This document shows, piece by piece, positions 54,873 to 63,682 of a stretch of DNA of 64,000 nucleotides. The notes under the pieces were generated by a model. The model saw only the letters and a list, made by a program, of their open reading frames with translations. It was not told where the DNA came from and did not search any database. Where the stretch lies: the NCBI RefSeq assembly GCF_007859865.1, contig NZ_SJPI01000003.1:919406-983405 (forward strand). The letters are read 5' to 3'. Each line of letters begins with the position of its first letter. The first letter of the stretch is position 1. The translations under genes were made by a program, and so were the position numbers. The DNA is from Rubripirellula amarantea. GTDB lineage: Bacteria; Planctomycetota; Planctomycetia; Pirellulales; Pirellulaceae.

Positions 54873-55541
54873 TTATCGCAGCAAAGCGTGCAATCTTGGA
54901 TCAAGCAAAGATTCGGCGACAAGCTTGGCACCGGAAAAATTTTGACCGCGAGTGTGCTCGCTAGGAACCGCCACCGCATAAGTTCCCGCCGCTACCGCTG
55001 CGGCGCATCCATTACCGCTATCTTCGAGCACGAGCATGGAAGCCGGTTCAACGCCCAACCGCGCAGCCGCAGTCAGGTACATCTCAGGATGCGGCTTGCC
55101 GTTTTGGACATCATCCCCCGTCAGCATGAAGGCAAGATTTTTGCGCCATGAGATGGACTTAAAAATCACGTCGACAAACTTTCGTTGACTGCTGGTCGCC
55201 AGCCCGAATGGAATTTCAGATTGGATCAGCATTTCAATCCATTCTTCAAGACCTGGCATTGGATCAACACCTTGCAAGATTCGCTCGCCATACAATTCAT
55301 TCGATTCGACGAGCAGCGATTCGGCTGTTTCACCCAGCCCGTGATGGTCGACCATTTGCTGCAAAGCCTGGGTCCCCACTCGTCCCATCATTTTCTGTTG
55401 AAGTTCGTGCGAAAACCGAAAACCTCGTCGCTGCAACACGGTGTCACCTACGTCCCAATAAAGTTTTTCGGTATCAAACAACAGCCCATCCATATCGAGA
55501 GCAATGCCTGAGATCTTAGGATGGGTATCATCGCTTTGCAT
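54873..55541 (-). CDS. HAD family hydrolase, beta-phosphoglucomutase-like
   Basis: About 222 residues from ATG at 55541; the frame extends to 55601. Motif I is LDMDGLLFDTEKLYWD; motif II is LATSSQRKF; motif III/IV are KPHPEMYLTAAARLGVEPASMLVLEDSGNGCAAAVAAG, of which the part LVLEDSGNG is diagnostic. A helical cap lies between (GETAESLLVESNELYG). This matches the DMDG subfamily I HADs: phosphoglycolate phosphatase, beta-phosphoglucomutase and 2-deoxyglucose-6-phosphatase-like enzymes. Substrate not predictable from context. Confidence 0.92.
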   Translation of the reverse strand: MQSDDTHPKISGIALDMDGLLFDTEKLYWDVGDTVLQRRGFRFSHELQQKMMGRVGTQALQQMVDHHGLGETAESLLVESNELYGERILQGVDPMPGLEEWIEMLIQSEIPFGLATSSQRKFVDVIFKSISWRKNLAFMLTGDDVQNGKPHPEMYLTAAARLGVEPASMLVLEDSGNGCAAAVAAGTYAVAVPSEHTRGQNFSGAKLVAESLLDPRLHALLR

Positions 55542-55736
55542 GGATATCGTTTCAAAGAAAAGGTCGAGACGGATCAAGTCGCTAGGTGAAGTCTTGGCCA
55601 AACAGCTCAGCCGGTCACTTGAAGTGTAGCGAACACGCTCGCGGCGCCTCTACGCCCTCCCGGACACGATCAGCGAGTACAATCTCACGCTCCCTCGCCC
55701 ACCTGACTTCCCACCTCAAACTTTTTTCTCACCGAG

Positions 55737-57092
55737 ATGTTTTCTATGCCTCGCATTTTGAAATCCTGTCTGCTCTTCTTGGCCGCTCTTTCGACGACCG
55801 CAATCGGCCAACAAGCACCTTACGATATCTTTCCCGATGCGAAACCGCCTTACTACCGCGTGCGCTATGAAGCGTCCAATCAGGAAGGTGAACTTTCGTT
55901 TCCCGTGAACTACACCATTTGGGTTCCGCCAAACGTCAGTTCCATTCGCGGTGTCATTGTTCACCAGCACGGCTGTGGTGAAGGTTCATGCAAATCAGGA
56001 TTAACAGCCGCCTTCGACTTGCATTGGCAGGCGTTGGCCAAGAAGCATGATTGCGCATTGCTGGGCCCCTCGTATGAACAACCCGAAGGCACCGAGTGCC
56101 AACTTTGGTGTGATCCGCGAAATGGATCGGGCGACGCGTTTGTAAAGGCACTCAACGAACTTGGCCATCAATCGGGTCATCCCGAATTGGCTAACGTTCC
56201 ATGGGCGTTGTGGGGACATAGCGGCGGCGGACATTGGGCAGGCGGCATGACGCTGCTTCATCCTGAACGTGTGGCCGCAGCTTGGTTGCGATCGGGCGTG
56301 CCCTTGTTGGAAGACAATCCTCAACGACCTTCGATCAAAGCGCATACCGTTTCCGACGAAGCCTTGCGAGTTCCGATCATGTGCAATCCTGGAACCAAAG
56401 AAGGTGTGACGGTGAAAGACGGACGATTCGCGGGTGTTTGGCCGGCAAATGAAGCGTTCTTTCAATCGGTTCGCGGCCGCGGAGGCTTGGTCGGCGTTGC
56501 CGTTGATCCGCTTACCGCTCACGAATGTGGCAATCAACGCTATCTGGCCATTCCCTGGTTCGACGCTTGCCTAAGTGCGCGCCTTCCACGAAAAGAAAAT
56601 GGGCCTCTTCAACCAATGCCAACTGACGATGTCTGGCTGGCACCCCTGGCTGGATTCGATGCAACGCCGATCGCTTCATTTGACAAAGACCCTCTTACGG
56701 CCGTCTGGTTGCCCAACGAGAACATCGCCAACGCGTGGATGCAGTATGTCAAAGACACCAATATCTCCGATACTTCACCGCCACCGGCACCTTCGGATGT
56801 GGAAGTGAACAACAATCGCCTCACTTGGGTCGCCGACGCAGACCTCGAAAGTGGTATCGCTCGTTTCATCATTGAGCGAGACGGTAAGGTTCTTGCCATG
56901 GTTCCCGAAAAGTCCCAAAACCCGTTCGGTCGGCCGTTGTTCCAAAACCTGCAATACAGCGACACCCCGACTCAACCACTCGTGCCAATGACTTATGACG
57001 ACCATACTGCCAAACCTGGGGTTTCGCACACCTACCGAGTCATCGCAGAAAACACGGTCGGAATGCGATCCGAGCAACCATCTGCTCCCTAA
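55737..57092 (+). CDS. Secreted alpha/beta hydrolase with C-terminal Fn3-like domain
   Basis: A 451-residue protein with a signal peptide ([20 protein letters not shown], cleaved near QQ). The N-terminal PHB-depolymerase-like hydrolase has [14 protein letters not shown], the nucleophile [11 protein letters not shown] near residue 160 and several Cys residues likely in disulfides. A late [17 protein letters not shown] block carries His/Glu and aromatic residues. From about 340 a beta sandwich ([35 protein letters not shown]) resembles fibronectin type III. Substrate may be a polyester or plant/algal ester; that is inference. Confidence 0.85.
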   Translation: MFSMPRILKSCLLFLAALSTTAIGQQAPYDIFPDAKPPYYRVRYEASNQEGELSFPVNYTIWVPPNVSSIRGVIVHQHGCGEGSCKSGLTAAFDLHWQALAKKHDCALLGPSYEQPEGTECQLWCDPRNGSGDAFVKALNELGHQSGHPELANVPWALWGHSGGGHWAGGMTLLHPERVAAAWLRSGVPLLEDNPQRPSIKAHTVSDEALRVPIMCNPGTKEGVTVKDGRFAGVWPANEAFFQSVRGRGGLVGVAVDPLTAHECGNQRYLAIPWFDACLSARLPRKENGPLQPMPTDDVWLAPLAGFDATPIASFDKDPLTAVWLPNENIANAWMQYVKDTNISDTSPPPAPSDVEVNNNRLTWVADADLESGIARFIIERDGKVLAMVPEKSQNPFGRPLFQNLQYSDTPTQPLVPMTYDDHTAKPGVSHTYRVIAENTVGMRSEQPSAP

Positions 57093-57122
57093 CGCTCGAG
57101 GCATGAACTTGGATGTGATCCG

Positions 57123-58481
57123 ATGAGCGATTCTGTTGCCGACATAGCGATTTCGCCGAATGACTTCGGAAGCAGTGCGGGCACCGGTGCGCTGACGCGA
57201 TCCTTGGGTGAATTGAGCACCTCGGGGTTCATTTCCGAGGATGCTGAACATTGGGCGATAGAACCGTACTTGCCAGTCGAGCCACATGACTGTCTGCAAT
57301 ACTTGCTCTCTCGTGAAGAGCTCCGTCGTACGATGGCAGCCGATTCAGTTCCCTTGGCTATCCCCGAAGCGATGTCGGACGCAGCCAAGCAACTTGTCAA
57401 AGCAGATCGAAAGATCGAGCACATTGTTTGTCAACGATCTTCAATGGACCAATCGCGATTTGCCAAGTTGTACCGTTCGATGGATCCCGACCAAGAATGC
57501 AAGTCCATTGCGCCAACGTCAACTCGCGAACCGCATGACGAATCATGCGACCTTGCGGAAGTCGGAAATGCCGAAGTCGAACTTACAGAAGAAGACCGCC
57601 AGAAAGCTTCCAGCATCGATACCACGATCCAGCACTGTGAGCACATGCTTGAACGCGCGGGATACGCCAAACTCGATCAAGAGCAAATTGAACGCTGCGC
57701 AGGCATTGCAAGTCAGTGGGGCGTTCCTTTGCACGTCGACTTTGCTTTGTTCGAGCGATTGGTCGTTCACGCGCGAGGCGATGTCGTGGGTACGAGAGTA
57801 TGTCGTCGATTGCGGAAGTTTTATCGCCGAGAGAACGTCGAAGTCCCGATCTATCAGCGCATGATTATCCTGTTTCAATTACGGGACGATCAAGATAGCG
57901 ATGAATCACTTCGCTCAACCGACCTGCACTTGCGGATGTTCAAGAACATCCCTCAACAAGACATCGACATGCTACTTCCCGGAACGCGGGTACGGATCTC
58001 GGGTGTCGATCGCGTTAAGATCATCCTGCCCAGCCTCGGTGGTTTCTTGATGTCGGTTCGTAAAATCGCCAGCTACGCTCTGTTATTCGCCGTGCTGACG
58101 CTCAACTGGATCGCGATTCTGGTGGCGCTAGTGGTGGGTTACGCAATTAAGAGCTTCTTCAGCTACTTTCAAACCAAGAACCGTTATCAATTGCACCTGA
58201 CGCGGAATTTGTATTTCCAGAAACTTGATTCCAATGCCGGAGTCGCCTACCACCTTGCCTCGCAAGCCGCAGCCCAACAGCACAATGAAATGCTAGTAGC
58301 GTACTTCGCAGTTCTGACTCACGATGACGCAATTAGCACTCGTCGTCTTCGGCGACGTTGTGAACGTATATTTCGAGAAGCAGTCGATTTAGAAGTCGAC
58401 TTCCAAGTCGCCCGCGCTGTCACAACACTCGAACTATCGGGGCTGGTCAAACAAACCGAAAACGGCTGGGTAGCAAACTAG
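57123..58481 (+). CDS. DUF3754 (TMEM143-like) membrane protein
   Basis: A 452-residue protein starting 31 bp after the hydrolase gene. The C-terminal half carries the DUF3754 pattern: FYRRENVEVPIYQRMIILFQL, LHLRMFKNIPQQDIDMLLPGTRVRISGVDRVKIILPSLGGF, two membrane helices (ASYALLFAVLTLNWIAILVALVVGYAI), then RYQLHLTRNLYFQKLDSNAGVAYHLA. The N-terminal 150 residues are less conserved. The family has a mitochondrial human member (TMEM143); its function is unknown. Its 3' end overlaps the scpB gene, which is convergent, by 4 bp. Confidence 0.82.
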   Translation: MSDSVADIAISPNDFGSSAGTGALTRSLGELSTSGFISEDAEHWAIEPYLPVEPHDCLQYLLSREELRRTMAADSVPLAIPEAMSDAAKQLVKADRKIEHIVCQRSSMDQSRFAKLYRSMDPDQECKSIAPTSTREPHDESCDLAEVGNAEVELTEEDRQKASSIDTTIQHCEHMLERAGYAKLDQEQIERCAGIASQWGVPLHVDFALFERLVVHARGDVVGTRVCRRLRKFYRRENVEVPIYQRMIILFQLRDDQDSDESLRSTDLHLRMFKNIPQQDIDMLLPGTRVRISGVDRVKIILPSLGGFLMSVRKIASYALLFAVLTLNWIAILVALVVGYAIKSFFSYFQTKNRYQLHLTRNLYFQKLDSNAGVAYHLASQAAAQQHNEMLVAYFAVLTHDDAISTRRLRRRCERIFREAVDLEVDFQVARAVTTLELSGLVKQTENGWVAN

Positions 58482-59272
58482 CCTTCGCGCAAACCTTCCT
58501 CAACCTGCGGAAGTTCATCGAGTGATTCGATGCCGAACAAGTACAAGAATCGTTCGGTGGGGTAGTAGTGTGGTTCAGCGCGCCCGCCACCTTCGGGCTT
58601 CACGCGCTCCATCCGCAACAACTGTCGTCGAACTAATTGATTCAGCAACGAGTTGCTTTCACGACCACGTTGGTCTTGGACTTTTTGGGCGGTCACCCCA
58701 GGTTGATACGCTACCAAAGCGAGTACTTCGACGGCGGATTGACTCAAACGAGTTTCGCGAACCTTTCCCAGGAATTCGCGTCGAACGCTTTCAACCTCAG
58801 GAGCAACGGTCATCTTAAACCCGAAGTCATCGCGAACGATTCGTAACGCTTGCCCGTGTTCTTTGTAAGACGCATTCAGTCGGTCAATGATTTCAACAAC
58901 CTCTTCCGGCGAAACTCCTCGCATTAATTTCGCGATGCGTTCTTCGGTGAGTGGTTGGTTCTCGGGATGACCGACGAATAAGGCACCTTCTACGATCGCC
59001 TCGGGCGTCACCAAGTCTGCATCGGCTTGCGACTCTTCCTCGTCGAGCGGCGATGCCTCGAAATCATCGTCATCATGGATTTCCTCACTATGACCTTCCG
59101 CAATCTCGTCACTTGGATCTGACGCGAAGGCTTCGGGATCTTGCTCGGCGGCAGCCGCTACGAAGGCGGCTCCCAAATCGTCCAAGCTCAACCCGTCGCC
59201 AAGCAACTCGGGATCAATCTCGAACCCCGAGTCCTGTGGCTGATCTTCGTCGGAATCAAAGTGTTGTGCCAT
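58478..59272 (-). CDS. scpB: Segregation and condensation protein ScpB
   Basis: A 264-residue protein. The first 90 residues are very acidic and low complexity (a planctomycete extension). The ScpB domain follows: TPEAIVEGALFVGHPENQPLTEERIAKLM, IIDRLNASYKEHGQALRIVRDDFGFKMTVAPE and the second winged helix SAVEVLALVAYQPGVTAQKVQDQRG. ScpB works with ScpA and SMC to condense chromosomes. No scpA is adjacent in the window. The SDR gene begins 6 bp upstream on the same strand. Confidence 0.94.
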   Translation of the reverse strand: MAQHFDSDEDQPQDSGFEIDPELLGDGLSLDDLGAAFVAAAAEQDPEAFASDPSDEIAEGHSEEIHDDDDFEASPLDEEESQADADLVTPEAIVEGALFVGHPENQPLTEERIAKLMRGVSPEEVVEIIDRLNASYKEHGQALRIVRDDFGFKMTVAPEVESVRREFLGKVRETRLSQSAVEVLALVAYQPGVTAQKVQDQRGRESNSLLNQLVRRQLLRMERVKPEGGGRAEPHYYPTERFLYLFGIESLDELPQVEEGLREG

Positions 59273-59278
59273 GACCTA

Positions 59279-60013
59279 TCAAACCCACTGTTGAATCGTA
59301 GGTTTGATGACGATCTCAGGTACGTGAGCGCGAGGAGGAAGCATGCAAATCCCCAGAACGAGCGAAGCAATGTCCTCGGGCTGCAGGATTGCATCCTTGT
59401 GTTCTTGCGAAACCGGCGTGGGGCGGTTTTCCAAGATCGGCGTGTTCACTTCGCCCGGGTAAACGTTGGTCACACGGACGCCTTCGTTGCTGACTTCATT
59501 AGAGATAGCCGTGCCCAGCGCAGTCATGGCAAACTTGCTGGCACAATAAACGACGCCACCAAGTGTGATGGCACGTTTGCCGGCAACCGAGGAAATATTG
59601 ATGATGACGCCGTCTTTGCGTTCACGCATCGCGGGCAAGACTTCATAGATACAGCGATACGCTCCGCTGGCGTTGACCTGCATCACGCGGTCCCAATCCT
59701 CGGGCACCATTTCGGCCATCGTTCGTTTTTGAATATTGATGCCGGCACTGTTGACCAGAATATCGACGTCTCCCACGGTTTCGCGAATGTCGGAAAAGAA
59801 AGCCTTGATACTTTCCGGATCAGCCACGTCGATTGTCTTGGTTCGAATGGGAGTACCGCCGTCGATCGATTCCGCGACTTTTTGCAGCGGCTCAAGACGT
59901 CGGCCACCGATGGTGACGCGACACCCAGCTTTGGCTAATACGCGTGCGATGCCTGCTCCAATCCCAGTACCACCACCGGTGATGGCTACAATCTTTCCTT
60001 CCAATACGCTCAC
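59279..60013 (-). CDS. SDR family oxidoreductase
   Basis: A 244-residue classical short-chain dehydrogenase/reductase. TGGGTGIGAGIARVL gives the NAD(P)-binding TGxxxGIG, DILVNSAGI is the N-S-A-G variant of the NNAG motif, ISSVAGKRAITLGGVVYCASKFA provides the Ser and YxxxK residues, and the C-terminal VYPGEVNTPI fits. The substrate is unknown. It lies 6 bp upstream of scpB, so the two may be cotranscribed although functionally unrelated. Confidence 0.93.
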   Translation of the reverse strand: MSVLEGKIVAITGGGTGIGAGIARVLAKAGCRVTIGGRRLEPLQKVAESIDGGTPIRTKTIDVADPESIKAFFSDIRETVGDVDILVNSAGINIQKRTMAEMVPEDWDRVMQVNASGAYRCIYEVLPAMRERKDGVIINISSVAGKRAITLGGVVYCASKFAMTALGTAISNEVSNEGVRVTNVYPGEVNTPILENRPTPVSQEHKDAILQPEDIASLVLGICMLPPRAHVPEIVIKPTIQQWV

Positions 60014-60176
60014 GTCAAAATCTCTTAGTTTGGTTTTCTCGAATGTAAGACGCCCTGGTCGTCACCGATCACGATCATATCAGAGCTGAGCGATCTGAGG
60101 ATATGTCGTTGCCACAGTACCCAACCCGCTAACGGCCCGGGCGGTTGAACGATTGGATCTATGGCTTGAGCGATCA

Positions 60177-60214
60177 CCGCAAACTACCAAGCCGCAAACT
60201 ACCAAGCCGCAAAC
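60177..60214. repeat. 15-bp tandem repeat, 2.5 copies, just past a stop codon
   Basis: Units CCGCAAACTACCAAG at 60177-60191 and 60192-60206 and a partial third (CCGCAAAC) at 60207-60214. Read on the minus strand each unit carries a TAG, and the TAG stop of the upstream gene (60217-60219) is in register, giving several in-frame stops. Confidence 0.8.
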
Positions 60215-60216
60215 AA

Positions 60217-61146
60217 CTAATAGTCACGCCGAGCAATTTGACAAACGTCTGGACGATCAGACACCGCTTGATGACGGTAGGCCTCTACGATTCGATTGTT
60301 TTCGACCAGGAAAGCACCAGGCATTTGAAAGCCATCACCGTCGAGCTTGCCCACGCCATGACGAGACAGAATGGCCGCCTTAAAACCTCGCCACCAGACG
60401 TCCGGTCCGAACAGTTGACCCAGTGTGCCGCGACGAAGGCCGTAAGCTCGATACAGTTCACACCCAGGATCGCTCACGTGATCACAATCCGTTAGCCCAT
60501 AGTGTTCCAGGTCCTTCATGACGGCTTCGGAATCGCTTTGATAGACCAAAACCGGAAGCACACCCTGTTGCTTCAGTTTGTCTTTCTTGTCCCGCAGGTC
60601 GGCCAAGGCTTCGCGGCAAAACGTACATCCGCTGTGTCGTAGAAAAAGAACCAGCAGCGGCGATTGGCGAGATAGATCGGCAATGCTTTGGCCATGCTGA
60701 TTGACGAAAATTTCGTTCGCGTGGGAAACTCGCATCACGTCATCTGGTTCCGGCGAAGCGGTCGACTCTTTGAACGCGACATACAGAATTGCAATCAACG
60801 GAGCCCACCAAATCAAGTCGTTCGTCACGATGGTCCAACCCCAAGACAAAGGCAGGTAACCAGGATCAGCAGGCCCAACCGTCGCGACGGTAGAGACAAA
60901 ACCGATCGGCCCCAAAATCTTGCCTAGCAATCCGACCAACGTGATTGGCCAATGACGTATCGGGTTCGACGCGGCGATGGCATACCCCACACCGTAGACG
61001 CCGACAATCATCCCCACGCACTGCCAAATCCCCAGGTAGACCGGCGGCGAAATACCCGTGAGCGTAAAGAGATCGTTGGGACGCAGAACTACCCACGTTC
61101 CCCAAATCAAGTTGTAAATCGCGGCGGCGATTAGGATCTTCCGCAT
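60217..61146 (-). CDS. Membrane-anchored thioredoxin-like (SelL/AhpC-TSA type) redox protein
   Basis: About 309 residues from ATG at 61146; a GTG at 61179 would overlap the DUF4416 gene by 20 bp. Four N-terminal helices (about 4-25, 35-55, 65-85, 95-115) precede a soluble redox domain with LVLFLRHSGCTFCREALADL: the CxxC stands where SelL and AhpC/TSA-like proteins have a peroxidatic or selenocysteine-containing motif. Further: QGVLPVLVYQSDSEAVMKDLEHYGL and QMPGAFLVENNRIVEAYRHQ. Peroxiredoxin-like activity is inferred. Followed by a 15-bp tandem repeat. Confidence 0.82.
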   Translation of the reverse strand: MRKILIAAAIYNLIWGTWVVLRPNDLFTLTGISPPVYLGIWQCVGMIVGVYGVGYAIAASNPIRHWPITLVGLLGKILGPIGFVSTVATVGPADPGYLPLSWGWTIVTNDLIWWAPLIAILYVAFKESTASPEPDDVMRVSHANEIFVNQHGQSIADLSRQSPLLVLFLRHSGCTFCREALADLRDKKDKLKQQGVLPVLVYQSDSEAVMKDLEHYGLTDCDHVSDPGCELYRAYGLRRGTLGQLFGPDVWWRGFKAAILSRHGVGKLDGDGFQMPGAFLVENNRIVEAYRHQAVSDRPDVCQIARRDY

Positions 61147-61159
61147 CCACGGATATGCT

Positions 61160-61732
61160 TCATTCACGTTTGGGCTCACCAGTTCGAATTTGTCCGGTCG
61201 CGAGTAAATGCTCCCGCAGACGTGCGCGATTCTTCATCGCAAAATCGGAAACCTCATTTGTTCGATAGCTTGGGTACGACCAACGATGATGGATCCATTT
61301 CTTGCCAACGTAATTGAGTGTTACTTCAGCAAAAATTCCGTCTCGAAGGTAGATACGGTGATCGCGATCTTTGATCGTAGCTAGCACCAACTTCGCTTGA
61401 CTGAGATACCCTGCGTCCAAATTTACGGGACGTGCCACCATGTTGGTGGACTGGCTGGCGTACTCGGCTTCCCAAGCATTGGATTGCACCTTCCATTCCG
61501 ATAGCTCCCCAGGATCTTCGAACGGCTCAAATGCGACGAGCGTCTTGGTTAAATTCGGCCCCATCGAATCGAGATAAAATCCGCCGGCTTCAAATGGAAT
61601 TTCGGCAGAGCGATCAGTGATCGGTCCCCAATGGGTTTCCAGGCGCTTAAACGCCCATGCTCGAGCATCCGCAAAACTCGTAATCACGGCGCAGATGCGA
61701 ACCACAGGTTCAACGAGGCGAACTTCGGACAA
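61160..61732 (-). CDS. DUF4416 family protein
   Basis: A 190-residue protein matching DUF4416: RICAVITSFADARAWAFKRLETHWGPI, FEAGGFYLDSMGPNLTKTLVAF, VNLDAGYLSQAKLVLATIKDRDHRIYLRDGIFAEVTLNYVGKKW, whose core is NLDAGYL. The family is widespread in planctomycetes and proteobacteria and has no assigned function. It is upstream of, and nearly overlaps, the membrane redox protein, so the two are likely coupled. No signal peptide. Confidence 0.8.
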   Translation of the reverse strand: MSEVRLVEPVVRICAVITSFADARAWAFKRLETHWGPITDRSAEIPFEAGGFYLDSMGPNLTKTLVAFEPFEDPGELSEWKVQSNAWEAEYASQSTNMVARPVNLDAGYLSQAKLVLATIKDRDHRIYLRDGIFAEVTLNYVGKKWIHHRWSYPSYRTNEVSDFAMKNRARLREHLLATGQIRTGEPKRE

Positions 61733-61843
61733 GGAAAACGACCTCTGCGGAAATGATGGGGGAAGGATTACACTGGTGCTGACACGGCTTGGTGATCAAA
61801 TCTTCGCTAGCCGAACTTCATCGCTTTCGGGACCACCTTCAAT

Positions 61844-62956
61844 ATGCACCCTTGGCTCGCCCAACGAACGACCGCTTTCGAAAGTAGCGGAATACGCAAA
61901 GTCTTTGATCTAGCCGCCAAGCTAAAGGATCCTATCAACCTGTCGATCGGGCAACCCGATTTCGACGTCCCCGATGAGATCAAAACAGCGGCGACCGATG
62001 CCATTAACGAAGGCAAAAACGCGTATTCCCCCACTCAGGGCATCGGTCCACTACGAGAGAAACTGAAAGCCACCATCGACTCGCAATTTGCTCACGCAGA
62101 CCGAGACGTATTTGTCTCGAGTGGAACCAGTGGTGGGCTGATGCTGGCCATGTTGTCGATGATCAACCCAGGCGACGAAGTGATCTACCTAGATCCCTAC
62201 TTCGTGATGTATCCCGCACTGCTGGAAATGTGTGGTGGCGTTTCTGTTCGAGTGGATTCCTCTCCCGATTTTCGACTCAACCCTGACAAGATCGCCGCAG
62301 CGATCACACCGCGAACGAAAATGATCCTGGTCAATTCGCCCGCCAACCCGACCGGAATCACAGCATCCGTGGAAGAACTTGAAGCGGTCGCGAAGCTCGC
62401 AGCCGAGAAGAACATTGCATTGCTGAGCGACGAAATTTACAGCCGGTTTATGTTCGACGAAGACTTTGTTTCACCAGCGAAGTTCAACGACCAAACGATC
62501 GTGATCGACGGTTTTAGCAAGAGCCACGCGATGACGGGATGGCGGGTCGGTTACGTCCATGGCCCCAGCGAAGTGATCGCAGCAATGCTGAAGGTTCAAC
62601 AGTATTCGTTTGTTTGTTCACCTCAGCCAGCCCAGTGGGGAGCGCTGCGAGCGATGGAGGTCAACCTATCAGGACATATTGATGACTACCGGCGAAAGCG
62701 AGATCTGATCTGCGAGGGACTGGCTGACTACTATGAATTTGCCAAACCGGGCGGCGCGTTCTACCTGTACCCCAAAGCTCCCATCGACAGCGGTTCTAAG
62801 TTCGTCGAAATGGCAATCGAACGCGGCTTGCTAATCATCCCCGGAAAAATCTTCAGCCAACATGATTCGCACTTCCGCATCAGTTTCGCAGCATCAGACG
62901 AAACCTTGCATCGCGGAATCAAAGTACTTCAAGATCTTGCTAGGGAGTTGAAATGA
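61844..62956 (+). CDS. Class I/II pyridoxal-phosphate aminotransferase
   Basis: A 370-residue fold-type I PLP enzyme. NLSIGQPDFDVPDEI at the N-terminus, YSPTQGIGPLREKL, SGGLMLAMLSMINPGDEV, NSPANPTGI, and the PLP-Lys in DGFSKSHAMTGWRVGY (Lys in SKSHA). This is the aspartate/aromatic aminotransferase family; the exact amino donor is not assigned. The last 4 bp overlap the thioredoxin-family gene. The 111 bp upstream separates it from the divergent DUF4416 gene. Confidence 0.94.
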   Translation: MHPWLAQRTTAFESSGIRKVFDLAAKLKDPINLSIGQPDFDVPDEIKTAATDAINEGKNAYSPTQGIGPLREKLKATIDSQFAHADRDVFVSSGTSGGLMLAMLSMINPGDEVIYLDPYFVMYPALLEMCGGVSVRVDSSPDFRLNPDKIAAAITPRTKMILVNSPANPTGITASVEELEAVAKLAAEKNIALLSDEIYSRFMFDEDFVSPAKFNDQTIVIDGFSKSHAMTGWRVGYVHGPSEVIAAMLKVQQYSFVCSPQPAQWGALRAMEVNLSGHIDDYRRKRDLICEGLADYYEFAKPGGAFYLYPKAPIDSGSKFVEMAIERGLLIIPGKIFSQHDSHFRISFAASDETLHRGIKVLQDLARELK

Positions 62957-63570
62957 TACGTGTCGTTTTATCATTGGTGATGTTCACTCACTTAGCCTTC
63001 TTCGCGGTCGCAGGTGAATTCAACTCGGTGCTAAGCGTCGGAGACCAATCGCCAAAGTGGGAAGCCCTGCCGTCAACAAGCGGCCGCATGATCTCATCCG
63101 ACGATCTTGCTAACGCGAAAGTGGTCGTGATCGCCTTCACTTGCAACAGTTGTCCTTACGCCGTCGATGTCGAAGACCGCTTGATTGATCTGCATCGCGA
63201 CTTCAAGGGAAGATCGGTGACCGTCGTTGCGGCCAACGTCAACACCATCGAAGAAGACTCACTGGAAGCAATGAAACAAAAGGCCGAAGAAAAAGGCTTC
63301 GAATTCGAATACCTCTACGACGAATCACAGCAGATCGCGAAGGACTTCGGTGCAAAATACACGCCTCAGTTTTTCGTGATCGGCCCCGATCGGAAAATCG
63401 CCTACATGGGTTCGTTCGACGATAGTCCAGACGGCAAAGCGATCACCCAACCATACGTCCGCGACGCTGTGGCGGGCCTGCTTGAGGGAAAGAGCATCGC
63501 GGTGAGCGAGACCGTTCCTATCGGGTGCCGTATCCGCATGGAACGGCGTCGGCGGTCACGAACCAAATAG
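62953..63570 (+). CDS. Thioredoxin-family secreted protein
   Basis: A 205-residue protein with a signal peptide (RVVLSLVMFTHLAFFAVAG). An AhpC/TSA-type fold: VGDQSPKWEALPST, then IAFTCNSCPYAVDVEDRLIDLHRDF with CNSC as the redox site, FEFEYLYDESQQIAKDFGAKYTPQFFVIGPDRKIAYMGS with the cis-Pro (TPQFF). It ends in VPIGCRIRMERRRR. This subgroup is common in planctomycetes. Coupled to the aminotransferase by a 4-bp ATGA overlap, although the functional link is unclear. Confidence 0.92.
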   Translation: MIRVVLSLVMFTHLAFFAVAGEFNSVLSVGDQSPKWEALPSTSGRMISSDDLANAKVVVIAFTCNSCPYAVDVEDRLIDLHRDFKGRSVTVVAANVNTIEEDSLEAMKQKAEEKGFEFEYLYDESQQIAKDFGAKYTPQFFVIGPDRKIAYMGSFDDSPDGKAITQPYVRDAVAGLLEGKSIAVSETVPIGCRIRMERRRRSRTK

Positions 63571-63682
63571 GCCTGAAGAATCGCCCCGGTAGCGTCAAAA
63601 TCTACCCGTAGTCTGAATCGCCAGCATTGCGTAAACTCCGCGCTCACGTCGAATTCAGTTCTTCGCTCACTGGGTTTTCAAC

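Noticed and set aside
59141..59938. 265-residue plus-strand ORF over scpB and the SDR gene
   Set aside because: Antisense to two genes with clear family motifs.
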